NCBI RefSeq assembly: GCF_014650915.1
Contig: NZ_BMVW01000007.1
Coordinates: forward strand, 310,001 to 374,000
Source: Streptomyces poonensis
Lineage (GTDB): Bacteria; Actinomycetota; Actinomycetes; Streptomycetales; Streptomycetaceae
Length of the DNA: 64,000 nucleotides
Reading direction: 5' to 3'
Of this stretch, positions 52,901 through 60,218 are shown piece by piece; the stretch's first letter is position 1, and every line of letters starts with the position of its first letter. The notes below the pieces were generated by a model. That model was not told the origin of the DNA and ran no database searches. It saw nothing but the letters and a program-made list of their open reading frames with translations. The position numbers were made by a program, and so were the translations under genes.

Positions 52901-53620
52901 CCCGAGGGCGACGCGGGCCGCGTCCTGCGTCTCGCCGACACCGCGGACGAGGGCTGGACCGCCACCCTCGACGGCGAGCCGCTCACCCGCGTCACGGTCG
53001 ACGGCTGGGCCCAGGGCTTCAAGCTGCCGTCGGGCGGCGGGAAGCTGGACGTCACTTTCGACGACCCGGTGAGCCACACCGGCTGGCTGTGGGCCCAGGG
53101 CGCGCTCGCCGTCGTCCTGGTGGTGCTCGCCCTGCCGGGCCGCCGCCGGGACGTCGACGACGACCTCCCCGAGGAGCCCGTCGTCCCCGCCCAGGACATC
53201 AGCGGTGACGGTCGCCGTGCCCGCCGGCTGCGCGCCCAGGCCGAGGCCGAACAGGCCGAGGCCGCGCAGACCGGCACCGGACAGACCGCCGACACACCCC
53301 CGCCCCCGGCCGAGGAGGCCCCGGTACCGGCCGCCGTCCCGCAGCAGCCGGCGTACGACGGGTGGGACACCCCGGGTTACCCGGGCACCGAGTACGGCAC
53401 GTACGGGAACGACCCGTACCAGCAGCAGACCCAGCAGTACCCGGCGGGCGGCTACCAGCAGCCGTACCAGGCGGACCCCTACCAGGGCGGCCAGTACGAC
53501 CCGTACGCCTACGGGGACCCGAACGGCTCGTACGGCGAGACGTACCACCAGGGTTACGACGCCACGTACGACCCGTCGCACGGCACCGACAGTGAGCGCC
53601 CCGAGGGAGGCCGGCAGTGA
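49907..53620 (+). CDS. Large membrane GT2-family glycosyltransferase
   Basis: The 1237-residue protein starts at ATG 49907. Residues ~45-330 form a GT2 domain: VTAVLVAHDGARWLPDALAG, ADTGSGDDSARLL, LWLLHDDCAPEPEALAELL with the metal DD, and LMRDDIDLCWRATAAGHRV. Residues ~460-860 hold about ten hydrophobic helices. An extracytoplasmic domain (~870-1050) and one more helix (GWLWAQGALAVVLVVLALPG, near 1065) follow. The last ~120 residues are a cytosolic Gln/Tyr/Pro/Gly-rich tail. It resembles polyprenyl-sugar-using envelope transferases. Its stop overlaps the DUF5719 gene, so the two proteins probably work together at the membrane. Confidence 0.88.
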   Translation: MSVHSHTAAHHDAATGVFDPTRQAAFGPTSQALSDPSRPPEFPRHVVTAVLVAHDGARWLPDALAGLLGQERPVQNAVAADTGSGDDSARLLTEALGDDRVLHLARRTGFGQAVDEANRNAGVLTPDELPYLKRPSGWDPVTRTWRDDAYDMPELPHGEPVQWLWLLHDDCAPEPEALAELLRVVENEHELGRDDVAVVGPKLRGWYDRRQLLEVGVTIANSGRRWTGLDRREQDQGQHDHVRPTLAVSTAGMLIRRDVFEELGGFDRRLPLMRDDIDLCWRATAAGHRVLVAPEAVVRHAEAASRERRTVDCVGRSSASPHMVDKAGAVYTLLVNTRAAALPWVLVRLVLGTLLRTLAYLVGKVPGQAVDEIRGLLGTLLRPERILAGRRRRGRPQLDKGELRALFPPPGATVRATVEQVAGNLVGRSDPESSAAGRHGGAVESGPGGDDADFLEVEQFARLKRLARRPGPVLFAVLLLVSLVACRNLLGGGALAGGALLPAPADSGELWSRYLDSWHTVGAGGTQSAPPYLALVALLASLLLGSTGAAVTALLVASVPLAGFTAYFASRPLVSSRLLRAWAAVAYAFLPAVTGALAGGRIGTAVLAVLLPLLARAGITAAGLANSSGARGSWRATWAYALLLTLTTAFTPVVWPIALVLGLGVLVLRRRDVPAYGLRFLAQLGTPLLVLAPWSLTLLPSGFFQEAGLEYGTGAASATDLLGTSPGGPGTVDGLLLIGIVLAALAALLRSERQLSVRTAWVAALVALVLAVLSNGSAWAGPATLVYGLALLAAATLGADGARARVAEQSFGWRQPVAALIALAAAVGPLLAAAGWMVRGADGPLERREPVQVPAFVAEESGTRDQPRTLVLDSDSTAEVGYTLVRGSGARLGDAEIAAAAGENERLDKVVANLVAGSGADQADELGGFAVRYVLVDKGAPRDVSRVLDATPGLSRLSQQDGSALWRVDRQVARAVVVPASGDPQPVAAGPVEIHTTLPEGDAGRVLRLADTADEGWTATLDGEPLTRVTVDGWAQGFKLPSGGGKLDVTFDDPVSHTGWLWAQGALAVVLVVLALPGRRRDVDDDLPEEPVVPAQDISGDGRRARRLRAQAEAEQAEAAQTGTGQTADTPPPPAEEAPVPAAVPQQPAYDGWDTPGYPGTEYGTYGNDPYQQQTQQYPAGGYQQPYQADPYQGGQYDPYAYGDPNGSYGETYHQGYDATYDPSHGTDSERPEGGRQ

Positions 53621-55113
53621 ACCGCACCACCCTGTCCCTGATCGCCGGCGCGACCGCGCTCGCCGCCGTCACCGGCTTCGCCGCGCTCACCGCGCCCAAC
53701 GGCTCCGGTGAGCCCGCCGCCAAGGCGGCCGCCCAGCTGCCCGTGGAACGCACGAGCCTCCTCTGCCCCCAGCCGAGCACCTCGGACGTCGCGGAGACCT
53801 CGTACACGTCCTTCACGCCCGTCACGAAGGGCACCGGGGACGGCGGGCAGGCCTCACTCGTGGCCGCGGGCGAGGAGGCGGCGGACGAAGACGGATCCGG
53901 CAGCGGCAAGAAGGGGAAGTCCGCGAAGCCCTTCCTGGCGGCCGAGGAGCCCGGCAAGCCGGTCACCGGCACCGCGGACGGCGAGTCGCCCGCCCTCATC
54001 GGCACCGCCGAGGGGAAGCACGCGCCCGGATGGACCGTCCAGCAGACCACCGAGGTCGACGCGGGCACGGGACGCGGTCTGCTCGGCGTCAACTGCTCCG
54101 CGCCGGACACCGACTTCTGGTTCCCCGGAGCCAGCACGGTCGTGGACCGCACCGACTACGTCCACCTGACCAACCCGGACGACTCGGCCGCCGTCGTCGA
54201 CATCGAGCTGTACGGCAAGGACGGGGCCCTGAAGTCGACCGCGGGGGAGGGCATCACGGTCCGGCCGCGCTCCAGCGAGCCGGTCCTGCTGTCCACGCTC
54301 GCGGACGCGGCGGAGACGGACCTGACCGTGCACGTCAGCGTGCGCAGCGGACGCGTGGCGGCGGCCGTCCAGGCCCTGGACGACAAGCTGGGCGGCGACT
54401 GGCTGGCCCCGTCGGCCGATCCGGCGGGCAGCCTGGTCCTGCCGGGCGTCCCCGCGGACGCGAAGGAGGTGCGGCTGGTGGCCTTCGTACCGGGGGACAC
54501 GGACGCCGACCTGCAGGTGCGGCTCGCCTCGCCCTCGGGTCTGATCACTCCCGCGGGCAACGAGACGCTGCACGTGAAGGCCGGCATGACGGCCGCGATC
54601 GACCTGGGTGACGTGACACGGGGTGAGGCCGGGTCACTGGTGCTGACGCCGACGGGCACGTCGGTGCCCGTGGTCGCCGCCGTGCGGGTGGTGCGCGGCA
54701 AGGGCGACAGCCAGGAGACGGCGTTCGTCCCGGCGAGCCGGCCGGTGGACACGCGCGCGTCGGTCGCGGACAACCGCTCCAAGGGCACCACACTCACCGT
54801 GACCGCCCCCGAGGACGCCGCCGAGGTCAAGGTCACCGCCTCCGCGGGCAGCGAGGGCGGCACGGCCGCGACGAAGACGTACAAGATCAAGGGCGGCACC
54901 AGCCAGCAGGTGGCCGTACCCGTCCCGAGCGGCCTGAAGGGCACGTACGCGCTGACGGTCGAGCCGGTCTCCGGGGGACCCGTCTACGCGTCCCGCATGC
55001 TGGAGGCGGGTACCGACGGGGGCACCGGATTCACCGTGCAGACGCTGCCGGACGACCGGGGAACGGTGGCTGTGCCGGAGGCGGAGCAGGATCTGTCGGT
55101 ACTGCTTCGATAA
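53617..55113 (+). CDS. Secreted DUF5719 protein
   Basis: The 498-residue protein from GTG 53617 (4-nt overlap with the transferase stop) begins with a signal/anchor sequence (TTLSLIAGATALAAVTGFAA). A Gly/Lys/Ser linker near 90 (GSGSGKKGKSAKPF) is followed by a beta-rich region with repeated immunoglobulin-like strands (DYVHLTNPDDSAAVVDIELY, VPVVAAVRVVRGKGDSQETA). I recognise it as DUF5719, which in actinobacteria regularly follows this large glycosyltransferase. No catalytic motif is visible. A role as an extracellular partner or cell-wall-associated accessory protein is inferred. Confidence 0.8.
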   Translation: MNRTTLSLIAGATALAAVTGFAALTAPNGSGEPAAKAAAQLPVERTSLLCPQPSTSDVAETSYTSFTPVTKGTGDGGQASLVAAGEEAADEDGSGSGKKGKSAKPFLAAEEPGKPVTGTADGESPALIGTAEGKHAPGWTVQQTTEVDAGTGRGLLGVNCSAPDTDFWFPGASTVVDRTDYVHLTNPDDSAAVVDIELYGKDGALKSTAGEGITVRPRSSEPVLLSTLADAAETDLTVHVSVRSGRVAAAVQALDDKLGGDWLAPSADPAGSLVLPGVPADAKEVRLVAFVPGDTDADLQVRLASPSGLITPAGNETLHVKAGMTAAIDLGDVTRGEAGSLVLTPTGTSVPVVAAVRVVRGKGDSQETAFVPASRPVDTRASVADNRSKGTTLTVTAPEDAAEVKVTASAGSEGGTAATKTYKIKGGTSQQVAVPVPSGLKGTYALTVEPVSGGPVYASRMLEAGTDGGTGFTVQTLPDDRGTVAVPEAEQDLSVLLR

Positions 55114-55133
55114 GGGTCCGCTTCTGTACGGAA

Positions 55134-55177
55134 CGGTCAGGGGTGGGCGCGAGTCCGCTCACGCCCACCCCTGACCG
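55134..55177. terminator. 16-bp perfect hairpin
   Basis: Arms 55134-55149 and 55162-55177 are exact reverse complements with a 12-nt loop, between convergent DUF5719 and metallopeptidase genes. Confidence 0.9.
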
Positions 55178-55185
55178 CATCAGGA

Positions 55186-55638
55186 TCAGTCCTCGCCGTA
55201 GCGGGGATCCACCGTCTCCGGTGTGAGGCCCAGGAGTTCGGCGACCTGCTCCACCACGATCTCGTGCACCAGCGCGGCACGCTCGTCGCGGCCCTTGGTG
55301 CGGATCTCGACCGGGCGGCGGTAGACGACGACACGCGCGCGGCGGCCGTCCCGGGCCGGGACGGTGCCCCCGAGGGGCACCGCCTCGTCGTTCCAACTGC
55401 TGCCCGGGCCGTCCAGGCGCGGTACTTCGAGGACCAGGAAGTCGATGTCGGCCAGTTGCGGCCAGCGCCGCTCCAGGCGCTCGACGGAGTCCTGCACCAG
55501 ATCCGCGAACGCCTCGGCGCGGCTTGCCGAAAGGGGCACCTGCGGCGGTGCGACAGGGCCGCGCATGCCCCTGCCGTGCCGGTCACGGCGGCGGGGTCCG
55601 GGCGCGGCGGGACCAGGCGGTACGGCGTTGTCCATCAC
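55186..55638 (-). CDS. Metallopeptidase-like (zincin_1) protein with incomplete HExxH
   Basis: I place the start at GTG 55638 because TACCCT sits 6 nt before it, as in other leaderless genes here. The frame is open to 55755 but unlike the family. The 150-residue protein reads AEAFADLVQDSVERLERRWP, IDFLVLEVPRLDG, VVVYRRPVEIR and LVHEIVVEQVAELLGLTPET. Zincin_1 proteins normally carry HExxH near the C-terminus. Here it is H-E-I-V-V, so the second His is missing. Enzyme activity is therefore doubtful. The homologous gene keeps this position, next to DUF3499, in mycobacteria. Confidence 0.82.
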   Translation of the reverse strand: MMDNAVPPGPAAPGPRRRDRHGRGMRGPVAPPQVPLSASRAEAFADLVQDSVERLERRWPQLADIDFLVLEVPRLDGPGSSWNDEAVPLGGTVPARDGRRARVVVYRRPVEIRTKGRDERAALVHEIVVEQVAELLGLTPETVDPRYGED

Positions 55639-55650
55639 CTGTGAAGGGTA
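55636..55650 (-). promoter_or_regulatory. Leaderless-type -10 element of the metallopeptidase-like gene
   Basis: On the minus strand TACCCT (55650-55645), 6 nt, then GTG 55638. Confidence 0.6.
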
Positions 55651-55968
55651 GTCCTCGCGCGCGTCACGCGCCGGGCGCCCACGCGGTTCCCCAGGGAGGC
55701 CGTACGGCATGTCGCCCCATGACCATTCCAGCCAAGGTTGGGCTCGATTGCGCATCTCTCCAAGACCGTCGATCTCATGGCAATTGACAGAGTTTGCCAG
55801 GAAAAGTGATCAGCCCGGAGGGTGTTCGGCATTTCGGACAAGCGGCCCTGTGCTGGTCAGAAAGGCGCGCCGGAGGGGGTGTGTGGGGCGCTTCACAGTG
55901 CGACACGGTCGAGTGACCTGGTGGAGAGTCGTCGCGGCCCGCTCAAGAGTGCGGTACCGTCCAACGTC
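55639..55968. other. 330-bp divergent intergenic region
   Basis: Contains -10 boxes at both ends (TACCCT on the minus strand and TACCGT 55955-55960 on the plus strand) and a moderately AT-rich centre. No ORF or strong hairpin was found. Confidence 0.5.
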
Positions 55969-56343
55969 GTGAGCCCTGTACGTCGCTGTTCGCGCACCGC
56001 TTGCGGCCGACCCGCCGTAGCGACGCTGACGTACGTCTACGCCGACTCGACCGCGGTCCTCGGTCCGCTCGCCACCTACGCCGAACCCCACTGCTACGAC
56101 CTGTGCGCCGAGCACTCCGAGCGCCTCACCGCGCCGCGCGGCTGGGAGGTCGTCCGGCTCCTCGACGGCTCGGCCCCCGCCCAGCCCAGTGGTGACGACC
56201 TGGAAGCGCTCGCCAACGCCGTGCGTGAGGCGGCCAAGCCGCAGCAGCGCGCCGCCGAGGCGGGTGACAACGCCCGCTCCGCCGACCCGATGGAGGTCGC
56301 GCGACGAGGGCATCTGCGAGTTCTGCGCTCACCGGACAACTGA
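55969..56343 (+). CDS. DUF3499 family protein
   Basis: From GTG 55969 the 124-residue protein starts VSPVRRCSRTACGRPAVATL, then VYADSTAVLGPLATYAEPHC and YDLCAEHSERLTAPRGWEVV. The paired Cys (C-x4-C near the start and C-x3-C with a His) suggests a zinc ribbon. This is the actinobacterial DUF3499 family, conserved beside the metallopeptidase and manB but without known function. TACCGT lies 8 nt before the start and no ribosome site is seen, so the message is probably leaderless. The last 35 residues are less conserved. Confidence 0.85.
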   Translation: MSPVRRCSRTACGRPAVATLTYVYADSTAVLGPLATYAEPHCYDLCAEHSERLTAPRGWEVVRLLDGSAPAQPSGDDLEALANAVREAAKPQQRAAEAGDNARSADPMEVARRGHLRVLRSPDN

Positions 56344-56382
56344 GCGGCGCCTCCTCGCTCATAGGCAACCGCGCCTCTCGCA

Positions 56383-56430
56383 CATCGGGCATGACGTTTC
56401 CTCACGCATCGGCCATGGCGTTTCCTCACG
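56383..56430 (+). repeat. 24-bp tandem duplication upstream of lctP
   Basis: Two adjacent 24-nt units (56383-56406, 56407-56430) differ at two positions. Each contains GTTTCCTCACG. They lie ~115-160 nt before the permease start. Confidence 0.85.
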
Positions 56431-56543
56431 CGTCGACAACACCCGGACGCTGCACACGCATTGACGTGCCGTTGTCGCGGACACGACCATTCCGGTACGC
56501 GTGAGAAATCGCTTTCGCATGGCGGAACCGGGGAGGCAACCCG

Positions 56544-58160
56544 TTGTACGTCCAGGAACTCGAACCCGTGGCCGGATCGCTCGGCCTGTCCGCACTCGTC
56601 GCGACCCTGCCCCTCGTCATCGTCCTCGTCCTGCTGGGCGTGGTGCGTATGAAGGCCCATCTCGCGGGCCTGACCGGCCTCCTGGCGGCCGGGCTCGTCG
56701 CCTGGCTCGCCTACGGCATGCCCCTCGGTCAGACGCTCTCCGGCGCCGCCCAGGGGGCCGTCTTCGGGCTGTTCCCGATCATGTGGATCGTCGTCAACGC
56801 CCTGTGGGTGTACCGGATGACCGTCCGCACCCGGCACTTCGACATCCTGCGCCGCTCCTTCGGGCGCCTCTCCGACGACCCGCGCATCCAAGCGCTCGTC
56901 GTCGCCTTCTGCTTCGGCGCGCTCCTGGAGGCCCTCGCGGGCTTCGGCGCCCCGGTGGCCATCTCCGCGGTGATGCTCGTCGCCCTGGGCTTCGAACCGG
57001 TGCGCGCGGCCGTCATCGCGCTGGTCGCCAACACCGCGCCGGTCGCCTTCGGCGCGATGGGCACGCCCGTCGTCACCCTCGCCCAGGTCACCGAACTGCC
57101 CCTGGACACCGTGGCGTCCGTGGTGGGCCGCCAGACGCCGCTGCTGGCCCTCGTCGTCCCCCTCGTGCTCGTCTGGCTGGTCGACGGGCGGCGCGGGCTG
57201 CGCGAGACCTGGGTGCCCGCCCTTGCGTGCGGCACCGCCTTCGCCGTCGCCCAGTTCGTCGCCTCCAACTACGTCTCCGCGCAGCTCGCCGACATCGGCG
57301 CGGCCCTGCTGGGCGCCGCCGCCCTGGTCGCCGTGCCTCACGCGCGCAGGCCCGCCTCCGAGCCCGTACGCGCCGCCGTGCTGACCGGTGCGCGCAGCGA
57401 GGACCTGGACGAGGAGGACCCGCGCCGCGAGGTCGTCCGGGCCTACGCGCCGTACGTGCTGATCGTGGCGATCTTCTCGGTCGCGCAGATCCCCGCCGTG
57501 AAGGACTGGCTGGCCGGGGCGACCCGGACCTTCGACTGGCCTTTCCTGGATGTCGCCGGCCCCGACGGCGACCCGGTCGGCGCCAATGCCTTCACCTGGC
57601 CGATCGTGTCGACGGGCGGCACGCTCGTGCTCATCGCCGGCATCTGCACGGCGGCCGTCCTGGGGGTCCACGCGCGCGTGGCGGTCAAGGAGTGGGCGGC
57701 GACCGTGCACGAGCTGCGGTTCGCGATCCTCACCGTGACGTCCGTGCTCGCCCTCGCCTACGTCATGAACCTCTCCGGACAGGCCGCCACGATCGGCCAC
57801 TTCGTCGCCGCGGCCGGAGCCGGACTGGCCTTCCTGTCCCCGGTCCTCGGCTGGTTCGGCGTCGCGGTCACGGGCTCGGACACCTCGGCCAACGCCCTCT
57901 TCGGTGCCCTCCAGGTGAGCGCGGCACAGCAGTCCGGACTGCCGCCCGAACTGCTCGCCGCCGCGAACAGCTCCGGCGGTGTACTCGGCAAGATGATCTC
58001 GCCGCAGAACCTGGCCATCGCGGTGGCGGCCGTGGGGCTCGCGGGCCGCGAGGGCGACCTGCTGCGCAAGGTGCTGCCGTGGAGCCTCGGGCTGTTGCTG
58101 GTGATGTGCCTGATCGTGGTGGGGCAGAGCACACCCGTACTGGAATGGATGCTTCCGTGA
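56544..58160 (+). CDS. lctP: L-lactate permease
   Basis: The 538-residue protein has about 13 transmembrane helices and the LctP signatures FCFGALLEALAGFGAPVAIS, NTAPVAFGAMGTPVVTLAQV and FGVAVTGSDTSANALFGALQ. It takes up lactate (and glycolate) with protons. TTG 56544 is the start, supported by GGGGAGG 7 nt upstream. It stands alone between DUF3499 and manB. The 24-bp repeats in its upstream region may be regulatory. No lactate dehydrogenase or LldR-like gene is visible nearby. Confidence 0.94.
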   Translation: MYVQELEPVAGSLGLSALVATLPLVIVLVLLGVVRMKAHLAGLTGLLAAGLVAWLAYGMPLGQTLSGAAQGAVFGLFPIMWIVVNALWVYRMTVRTRHFDILRRSFGRLSDDPRIQALVVAFCFGALLEALAGFGAPVAISAVMLVALGFEPVRAAVIALVANTAPVAFGAMGTPVVTLAQVTELPLDTVASVVGRQTPLLALVVPLVLVWLVDGRRGLRETWVPALACGTAFAVAQFVASNYVSAQLADIGAALLGAAALVAVPHARRPASEPVRAAVLTGARSEDLDEEDPRREVVRAYAPYVLIVAIFSVAQIPAVKDWLAGATRTFDWPFLDVAGPDGDPVGANAFTWPIVSTGGTLVLIAGICTAAVLGVHARVAVKEWAATVHELRFAILTVTSVLALAYVMNLSGQAATIGHFVAAAGAGLAFLSPVLGWFGVAVTGSDTSANALFGALQVSAAQQSGLPPELLAAANSSGGVLGKMISPQNLAIAVAAVGLAGREGDLLRKVLPWSLGLLLVMCLIVVGQSTPVLEWMLP

Positions 58161-58274
58161 GCCCTGGGCGAACGCCGCCACACCCCGCGACGACGTCCTC
58201 AGTGGCGGCACAGCCCACTGTCGTCCCGGACGGGTAGTTTGGGGTGACCGATGAGGACTTCAGGAGGGTTGGCC

Positions 58275-59639
58275 GTGTCTGCTGATCTGTCGACGATCGT
58301 GAAGGCGTACGACGTGCGCGGGGTGGTCCCGGACCAGTGGGACGAGCCGCTGGCCGAGCTGTTCGGGGCGGCCTTCGCGCAGGTGACCGGGGCGGCCGCC
58401 ATCGTGATCGGGTACGACATGCGGCCCTCCTCGCCCGGCCTGGCACGGGCGTTCGCGCGCGGGGCGGCGGCGCGCGGGGTCGACGTCACCGAGATCGGCC
58501 TGTGCTCGACCGACCAGCTCTACTACGCGTCGGGCGCGCTGAACCTGCCCGGCGCCATGTTCACGGCCTCCCACAACCCCGCCCAGTACAACGGCATCAA
58601 GATGTGCCGCGCGGGCGCCGCGCCCGTCGGCCAGGACACGGGCCTGGCCGAGATCCGCGAACTGGCCGAGCGGTGGAGCGGGTCCGGCGCCCCGGAGCCG
58701 GCCGCCACACCGGGAACCATCACGCAGCGCGACACGCTGAAGGACTACGCCAAGCACCTGCGCTCCCTGGTCGACCTGACGTCCATCCGGCCCCTGAAGG
58801 TCGTGGTCGACGCGGGCAACGGCATGGGCGGGCACACCGTGCCCACGGTCTTCGTCGACCTTCCCCTCGACCTGGTCCCGATGTACTTCGAGCTGGACGG
58901 CACGTTCCCCAACCACGAGGCCAACCCCCTCGACCCGGCGAACATCGTCGACCTCCAGGAGCACGTCCGCCAGGAGGGAGCCGACCTCGGCATCGCCTTC
59001 GACGGCGACGCGGACCGCTGCTTCGTGGTCGACGAGAAGGGCGACCCGGTCTCGCCGTCCGCGATCACCGCGCTCGTGGCCTCCCGCGAGCTGGCCAAGC
59101 ACGGCGGCTCCGGCACGGTCATCCACAACCTGATCACGTCCTGGTCGGTCCCCGAGGTCGTCCGCGAGAACGGCGGCAACCCGGTCCGCACGCGCGTGGG
59201 CCACTCCTTCATCAAGGCCGAGATGGCGCGGACCGGCGCGATCTTCGGCGGGGAGCACTCCGCGCACTACTACTTCCGTGAGTTCTGGAACGCCGACACG
59301 GGCATGCTGGCCGCCCTCCACGTCCTGGCGGCCCTCGGCGAGCAGGAAGGCCCCCTGTCCGCCCTGGTCGCCCAGTACGACCGCTACGCGGGCTCCGGCG
59401 AGATCAACTCCACGGTCGACGACCAGAAGGCCCGTCTCGCCGCGCTCAAGGCCGCGTACGAGGGTCGCGACGACGTCCAGCTGGACGAACTGGACGGTCT
59501 GACGGTGACCTCGGCGGACTGGTGGTTCAACGTGCGCCCGTCCAACACCGAGCCCCTGCTGCGGCTGAACGCGGAGGCTTGCGACGAGGCGACGATGGCC
59601 AAGATCCGGGACGAGGCCCTGGCGGTCATCCGGGGCTGA
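58275..59639 (+). CDS. manB: Phosphomannomutase / phosphoglucomutase
   Basis: ManB interconverts mannose-6-phosphate and mannose-1-phosphate. GTG 58275, after AGGAGG, gives 454 residues. ATG 58251 lacks a ribosome site. The alpha-D-phosphohexomutase features are complete: phospho-Ser S99 in FTASHNPAQYNG, the Mg loop IAFDGDADRCFVV, sugar-recognition GGEHSAHYYF and phosphate-binding RPSNTEPLLRLN. A TAGTTT about 35 nt upstream is a plausible -10. With ManA at 61.6 kb and the guanylyltransferase at 43 kb it forms the GDP-mannose route used for glycosylation. Confidence 0.95.
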   Translation: MSADLSTIVKAYDVRGVVPDQWDEPLAELFGAAFAQVTGAAAIVIGYDMRPSSPGLARAFARGAAARGVDVTEIGLCSTDQLYYASGALNLPGAMFTASHNPAQYNGIKMCRAGAAPVGQDTGLAEIRELAERWSGSGAPEPAATPGTITQRDTLKDYAKHLRSLVDLTSIRPLKVVVDAGNGMGGHTVPTVFVDLPLDLVPMYFELDGTFPNHEANPLDPANIVDLQEHVRQEGADLGIAFDGDADRCFVVDEKGDPVSPSAITALVASRELAKHGGSGTVIHNLITSWSVPEVVRENGGNPVRTRVGHSFIKAEMARTGAIFGGEHSAHYYFREFWNADTGMLAALHVLAALGEQEGPLSALVAQYDRYAGSGEINSTVDDQKARLAALKAAYEGRDDVQLDELDGLTVTSADWWFNVRPSNTEPLLRLNAEACDEATMAKIRDEALAVIRG

Positions 59640-59839
59640 TGGCCCGACCGGGCGCCGGGGCTGAGGACCTGCCCCGGCGCCGGGCGGACGAGGAGGCGGC
59701 CACGGCGGAACCCGCGGGTCCCGCCGTAGCCATCCGTAGCCACGAGTCCCGGTCCCGCCGTACCCCTGTCCGCTCCGGCGCCCCGACCCCCGCGGCGGTA
59801 CGCTGACCAGGCCGCATCCACAGTTCGGAAGGACACCTC

Positions 59840-60010
59840 ATGCCGCTCGAAGCCGGCCTCCTGGAGATCCTCGCCTGCCCGGCGTGCCACGCCCCCCTCA
59901 AGGAGGAGGAGAACGAGCTGGTCTGCACGGGCCAGGACTGCGGCCTCGCCTACCCCGTCCGGGACGGCATCCCCGTACTGCTCGTCGACGAGGCCCGCCG
60001 TCCCGAGTGA
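59840..60010 (+). CDS. Trm112-like zinc-ribbon protein
   Basis: This 56-residue protein starts at ATG 59840 after GGAAGGA. It reads ILACPACHAPLKEEENELVC and YPVRDGIPVLLVDEA, with zinc ligands C13, C16, C29 and C34. This is the short bacterial Trm112 (UPF0434) type, thought to bind or stabilise a methyltransferase or other partner. It sits between manB and the SIS gene, a conserved actinobacterial placement whose logic is unknown. Confidence 0.92.
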   Translation: MPLEAGLLEILACPACHAPLKEEENELVCTGQDCGLAYPVRDGIPVLLVDEARRPE

Positions 60011-60218
60011 GGCGCGCGTGCAAACGGGAAGGAGCGGGCGCGTGAAGGGGTACGTGTAGACCCACGACGTGTCACGCACGGCGTGCAAGCACGGCGTGGT
60101 CGTGTGCGTACGACGCGCGGGCTCGACGTGTCATGCACGCACACGAAGACGCGGGGACCCGGCGCGCGAAGAGGAACCCCGGCGACTAGAGCCACCCGGC
60201 GAACGGAGGCTGCCGTCC

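Noticed and set aside
49340..53581. A 1413-codon open frame antisense to the large glycosyltransferase
   Set aside because: It has no protein-family features and a Gly/Arg/Ala/Val-rich composition typical of the antisense of high-GC coding DNA. The sense gene has clear GT2 motifs.
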